From JAFGKM01 sp964403465 (lineage in GTDB: Bacteria > Ratteibacteria > UBA8468 > B48-G9 > JAFGKM01): DNA of 42,078 nt. The stretch spans positions 1-42,078 of the forward strand of contig CAYOFY010000006.1 in the NCBI GenBank assembly GCA_964403465.1. Reading direction: 5' to 3'. A program made the position numbers and the translations under genes. The notes beneath the pieces were generated by a model. It searched no databases and was not told where the DNA came from. It saw only the letters and a list, made by a program, of their open reading frames with translations. Below, piece by piece: positions 40,012 to 42,078 of the stretch (the stretch's first letter is position 1; each line of letters opens with the position of its first letter).

Positions 40012-41187
40012 TCATCCTTCGACATACATGTCCCATCTGTCAACCGCAACCGGCAGAGGATGGTTAACCTCTATTGATTTCATGGCGAGGTTTGCCAGGT
40101 ACGTCGCCCTGTATCCGGCAATTGCATCGCAAGGGACAGGAGTGTTGTAAAGGACTGCGTTGACAAAACCGTTGAAGGATTCTTCCACCCCGCAATCATA
40201 CAGAAGGTTATTCCACTCTTTTCTCAGATTCCTGGAATTCCGAGCCCTTTGGTTGTGTTTTTCCAGGTACCCCGCCAGTCCCTCCCTGTCGCTCGCCTTT
40301 TCATAAGCGTCAACTGCCGGAGGGAAGAATTCGCGCTCTATCCCCGGCCGTCCGTAATACTGGTTTTCGACGTAAGACTCCATCCTGAACAATGCACCAC
40401 CACAGGCAATCTCATACATCTCCTTGGGGTAGTCAAAGGAACCGTTGGGAGAGGAGGTGATTGTCGCCGCATTACCGCTCTGAAACGAGAGATAGATACC
40501 GAACCTCATCCGCGCCGAACCCCATGCGTGTATTTCAACAGGCCTGTCGCTGTCAAAGAGCCAGCATGGCAGGTCCACCCAGTGCACCGCTTCCCCGATA
40601 ATAAGCCCGCCGCCTGTGTAAGGGTCAAGGTGTACCATGCGGAAACTTGAACTCTCGTCCTGGATTCGGATGAGGAAATCCGTTATTTTTTCTTCTATCA
40701 ATTTCTCGCGAGGGTTTTCAATATACTGCCACGGCTGATGCCGGGGGTTTTCCCTGTGCTTCAGCCACTCTCTTTTCAGGGCGACCATCGCCGGAGCCGA
40801 GCGCCGGTTGTAGTTGACGCAGAGCTTAATACTGCTTTTCTTGAGCGCACGCAGAATGTCGTAACAGTCTCTTTCAGATACTGCCAGCGGCTTTTCACAG
40901 AAGACGTGTTTGCCGTTTTGCGCCGCTGTTTCTATTATCGGAACCCTTGCCGAATGCGAGGTGGCTATGAGGACAATGTCAACTTCCGGGTCTGTCAGCA
41001 CGTCCATGAATGAAGAAGTGACCTGTTCAGCGTTGAACTCCCGCGCGTATGATTTTGCATTTTCTCCGGATATATCGCATGCCCACTTGATTCTTGAGAT
41101 ATGCGGATTTTTGGAGGCTATCCGTCCGTGCCACTGGCGGGCAAACCCTCCGCATCCTATCTGTCCCGCAACAAGTTCCTTTTTCAT
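40012..41187 (-). CDS. Gfo/Idh/MocA-family oxidoreductase
   Basis: A 391-residue dehydrogenase-like protein. The Rossmann motif is VAGQIGCGGFARQWHG, the catalytic motif HVFCEKPLAVSERD and the active-site region GGGLIIGEAVHWVDLPCWL. The substrate is probably a sugar or cyclitol derivative. The ATG at 41187 lies one base after the creatininase-like stop and has AAGGA upstream; an in-frame TTG at 41199 is less likely. A second, different family member lies at 21109-22206. Confidence 0.9.
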   Translation of the reverse strand: MKKELVAGQIGCGGFARQWHGRIASKNPHISRIKWACDISGENAKSYAREFNAEQVTSSFMDVLTDPEVDIVLIATSHSARVPIIETAAQNGKHVFCEKPLAVSERDCYDILRALKKSSIKLCVNYNRRSAPAMVALKREWLKHRENPRHQPWQYIENPREKLIEEKITDFLIRIQDESSSFRMVHLDPYTGGGLIIGEAVHWVDLPCWLFDSDRPVEIHAWGSARMRFGIYLSFQSGNAATITSSPNGSFDYPKEMYEIACGGALFRMESYVENQYYGRPGIEREFFPPAVDAYEKASDREGLAGYLEKHNQRARNSRNLRKEWNNLLYDCGVEESFNGFVNAVLYNTPVPCDAIAGYRATYLANLAMKSIEVNHPLPVAVDRWDMYVEG

Positions 41188-41188
41188 A

Positions 41189-41929
41189 TTATCCTTCAAG
41201 AAGTTTCTTCATCTTTTTCAGTATCATCTCTTTTGCGGCGTTGCCGTATTCCATGCTGGCCTTTTTCGCACCTGCGCTGTACCATTTCTTTTCCGAGAAC
41301 CTTTTCATATCAACGCCTTCGGGGCAGAATGCCATCATGAGGGATGTCTCCTGCTGGCTTGCATGGTCTATGGGGAACTTTTTCTGGGTATCCCCGTCCA
41401 TGAAAGGATGGACCTTGATCCAGTTGAACGGGTCAGAACCCTTCTCGTGCATTGAGTAATAATCCTTCATGCTCTCGTTTCCCCACCAGCCCTCTCCTCG
41501 TTCTTTCTCTATGTATTCAAAGATGGCTTCCCTTGCGGCAAACCTGAAGGCGAGGTCAGTGGGCATGCCTGCCGCGAAATTCTCGCTCTGGTGGTGTATG
41601 AAGACGTGCATGTTCCGGAGTCCCACCCTCAGCATGCCCCTGAATATGTCTTTTGCCAGCAGGTATACGGAATGGCTTGTCACGTGTATGGTGCCGTTAT
41701 TCTCCGGGGGTTCAACGGCATAACTTGCCGCCCCATAGTAAAACGGCGGGCATATGACGATATCCATCTCCTTTTCAAGGATTTCCAGCGCCCTCACAAT
41801 CAACAGGGTGTCAACCCCGAAGACCGCGTGTTCGGAATGGTACTCAAGAACGCCCGCAGGAAGCACAACAGGAGTATTCTTTTTGATTGCCTCTCTTAAC
41901 TGTCCGGCAAACATCATCTCGTATCTCAT
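41189..41929 (-). CDS. Creatininase-family hydrolase
   Basis: A 246-residue protein of the creatininase/FAPy-deformylase-like superfamily. VVLPAGVLEYHSEHAVFGVDT shows the metal-binding E-x-H and late D typical of the family, and VFIHHQSENFAAG the second histidine region. FPIDHASQQETSLMMAF with the H-A-x-x-x-E-T-S motif clinches it. Family members hydrolyse cyclic amides or act on sugars and nucleotides; the substrate is unknown. GGAGG lies before the ATG at 41929. A longer frame would run into the repeats at the window end. Confidence 0.88.
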   Translation of the reverse strand: MRYEMMFAGQLREAIKKNTPVVLPAGVLEYHSEHAVFGVDTLLIVRALEILEKEMDIVICPPFYYGAASYAVEPPENNGTIHVTSHSVYLLAKDIFRGMLRVGLRNMHVFIHHQSENFAAGMPTDLAFRFAAREAIFEYIEKERGEGWWGNESMKDYYSMHEKGSDPFNWIKVHPFMDGDTQKKFPIDHASQQETSLMMAFCPEGVDMKRFSEKKWYSAGAKKASMEYGNAAKEMILKKMKKLLEG

Positions 41930-41995
41930 TGCAATTCCTCCTTTACCCCAAACTCTCGAAAAGCGTGAAATGTGAGATGTCAAACGACGCTTTTT

Positions 41996-42034
41996 GTCGT
42001 TGCGAGAGCCGATTTCATCGGCTCGTGGCAATCC
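41996..42034. repeat. Hairpin dispersed repeat, first copy of a close pair
   Basis: GTCGTTGCGAG followed by GAGCCGAT-TTC-ATCGGCTC (an eight-base perfect stem), then GTGGCAATCC. The outer TTGC/GCAA also pair. The sequence belongs to the TTGCGAG...GTGGCAA repeat type found in many bacterial genomes. It lies upstream of the creatininase-like gene. Confidence 0.8.
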
Positions 42035-42047
42035 CCGCCACTCTTTT

Positions 42048-42078
42048 GTCATTGCGAGGGACGAAGTCCCGTGGCAAT
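42048..42078. repeat. Hairpin dispersed repeat, second copy (reaches the window edge)
   Basis: The same outer sequence (GTCATTGCGAG, then GTGGCAAT) as the copy at 41996-42034, but with a different inner stem, GGGAC-GAA-GTCCC. The outer ATTGC/GCAAT also pair. The inner bases have changed while complementarity is kept. It may continue beyond the window. Confidence 0.8.

Noticed and set aside
41930..42052. 41-residue N-terminal extension of the creatininase-like protein
   Set aside because: It is translated from the hairpin repeat and unlike the family; a well-placed GGAGG supports the ATG at 41929.

Overview
The window looks like a chromosomal segment of an uncultivated, strictly anaerobic, hydrogen-metabolising bacterium. 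It has a long [NiFe]-hydrogenase/antiporter operon, no oxygen-respiration genes, several genes for degrading complex sugars, and hairpin-type dispersed repeats. The gene mix (carbohydrate oxidoreductases, alpha-galactosidase-like enzymes, group 4 hydrogenase with Mrp subunits and HydB/HydG-like subunits) would fit candidate lineages such as Omnitrophota or related groups. No rRNA or other marker is present, so this placement is only a weak inference.

Layout. 1-1.7 kb: the edge of a MazF-like/ribbon-helix-helix toxin-antitoxin pair and a DUF4143-type AAA+ ATPase. 1.76-17.7 kb (minus strand): an almost gapless hydrogenase operon. It is transcribed from a promoter near 17.74 kb in the order HydB-like, HydG-like, polyferredoxin, NuoH-, NuoB-, NuoC- and hydrogenase large subunit-like, NuoI-like ferredoxin, two antiporter subunits, then Mrp A(C-terminal)-B-C-D-E-F-G and a shortened HypA. 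An AbiE-type toxin-antitoxin pair follows, and then a HypB-HycI fusion protein. A Rex-like operator lies directly before the first start codon. 17.8-20.2 kb: MFS transporter, divergent metallo-beta-lactamase-fold hydrolase and a small membrane-anchored protein. 20.2-23.7 kb (minus): QueC, a structured dispersed repeat, a Gfo/Idh/MocA oxidoreductase, QueE and a CBM9-like lipoprotein. 23.8-27.6 kb (plus): DUF167 protein, ECF sigma factor, zinc anti-sigma factor, thioredoxin reductase and an unrecognised deacetylase-like protein. 27.6-29.8 kb: an AT-rich TaqI-like restriction-modification pair. 29.95-34 kb (plus): HisB, a tyrosine recombinase, a second copy of the dispersed repeat and a NagB-like/PIG-L-like fusion. 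34-42 kb (minus): a carbohydrate cluster (unrecognised barrel-like protein, GH36-like alpha-galactosidase, esterase), a TSUP exporter, a second Gfo/Idh oxidoreductase and a creatininase-family hydrolase, ending in two hairpin repeats.

How it fits together. The hydrogenase locus can be read as a membrane machine that couples electron exchange between ferredoxin or NAD(P)H and protons to ion pumping through Mrp-type modules. It appears to carry its own nickel insertion and protease functions (HypA, HypB-HycI), and a Rex-like site suggests control by NADH/NAD+. Several plus-strand genes have a -10 box only 6-7 bases before the start codon, which implies leaderless transcripts. Coding calls rest on motif recognition by eye; no database search was run.
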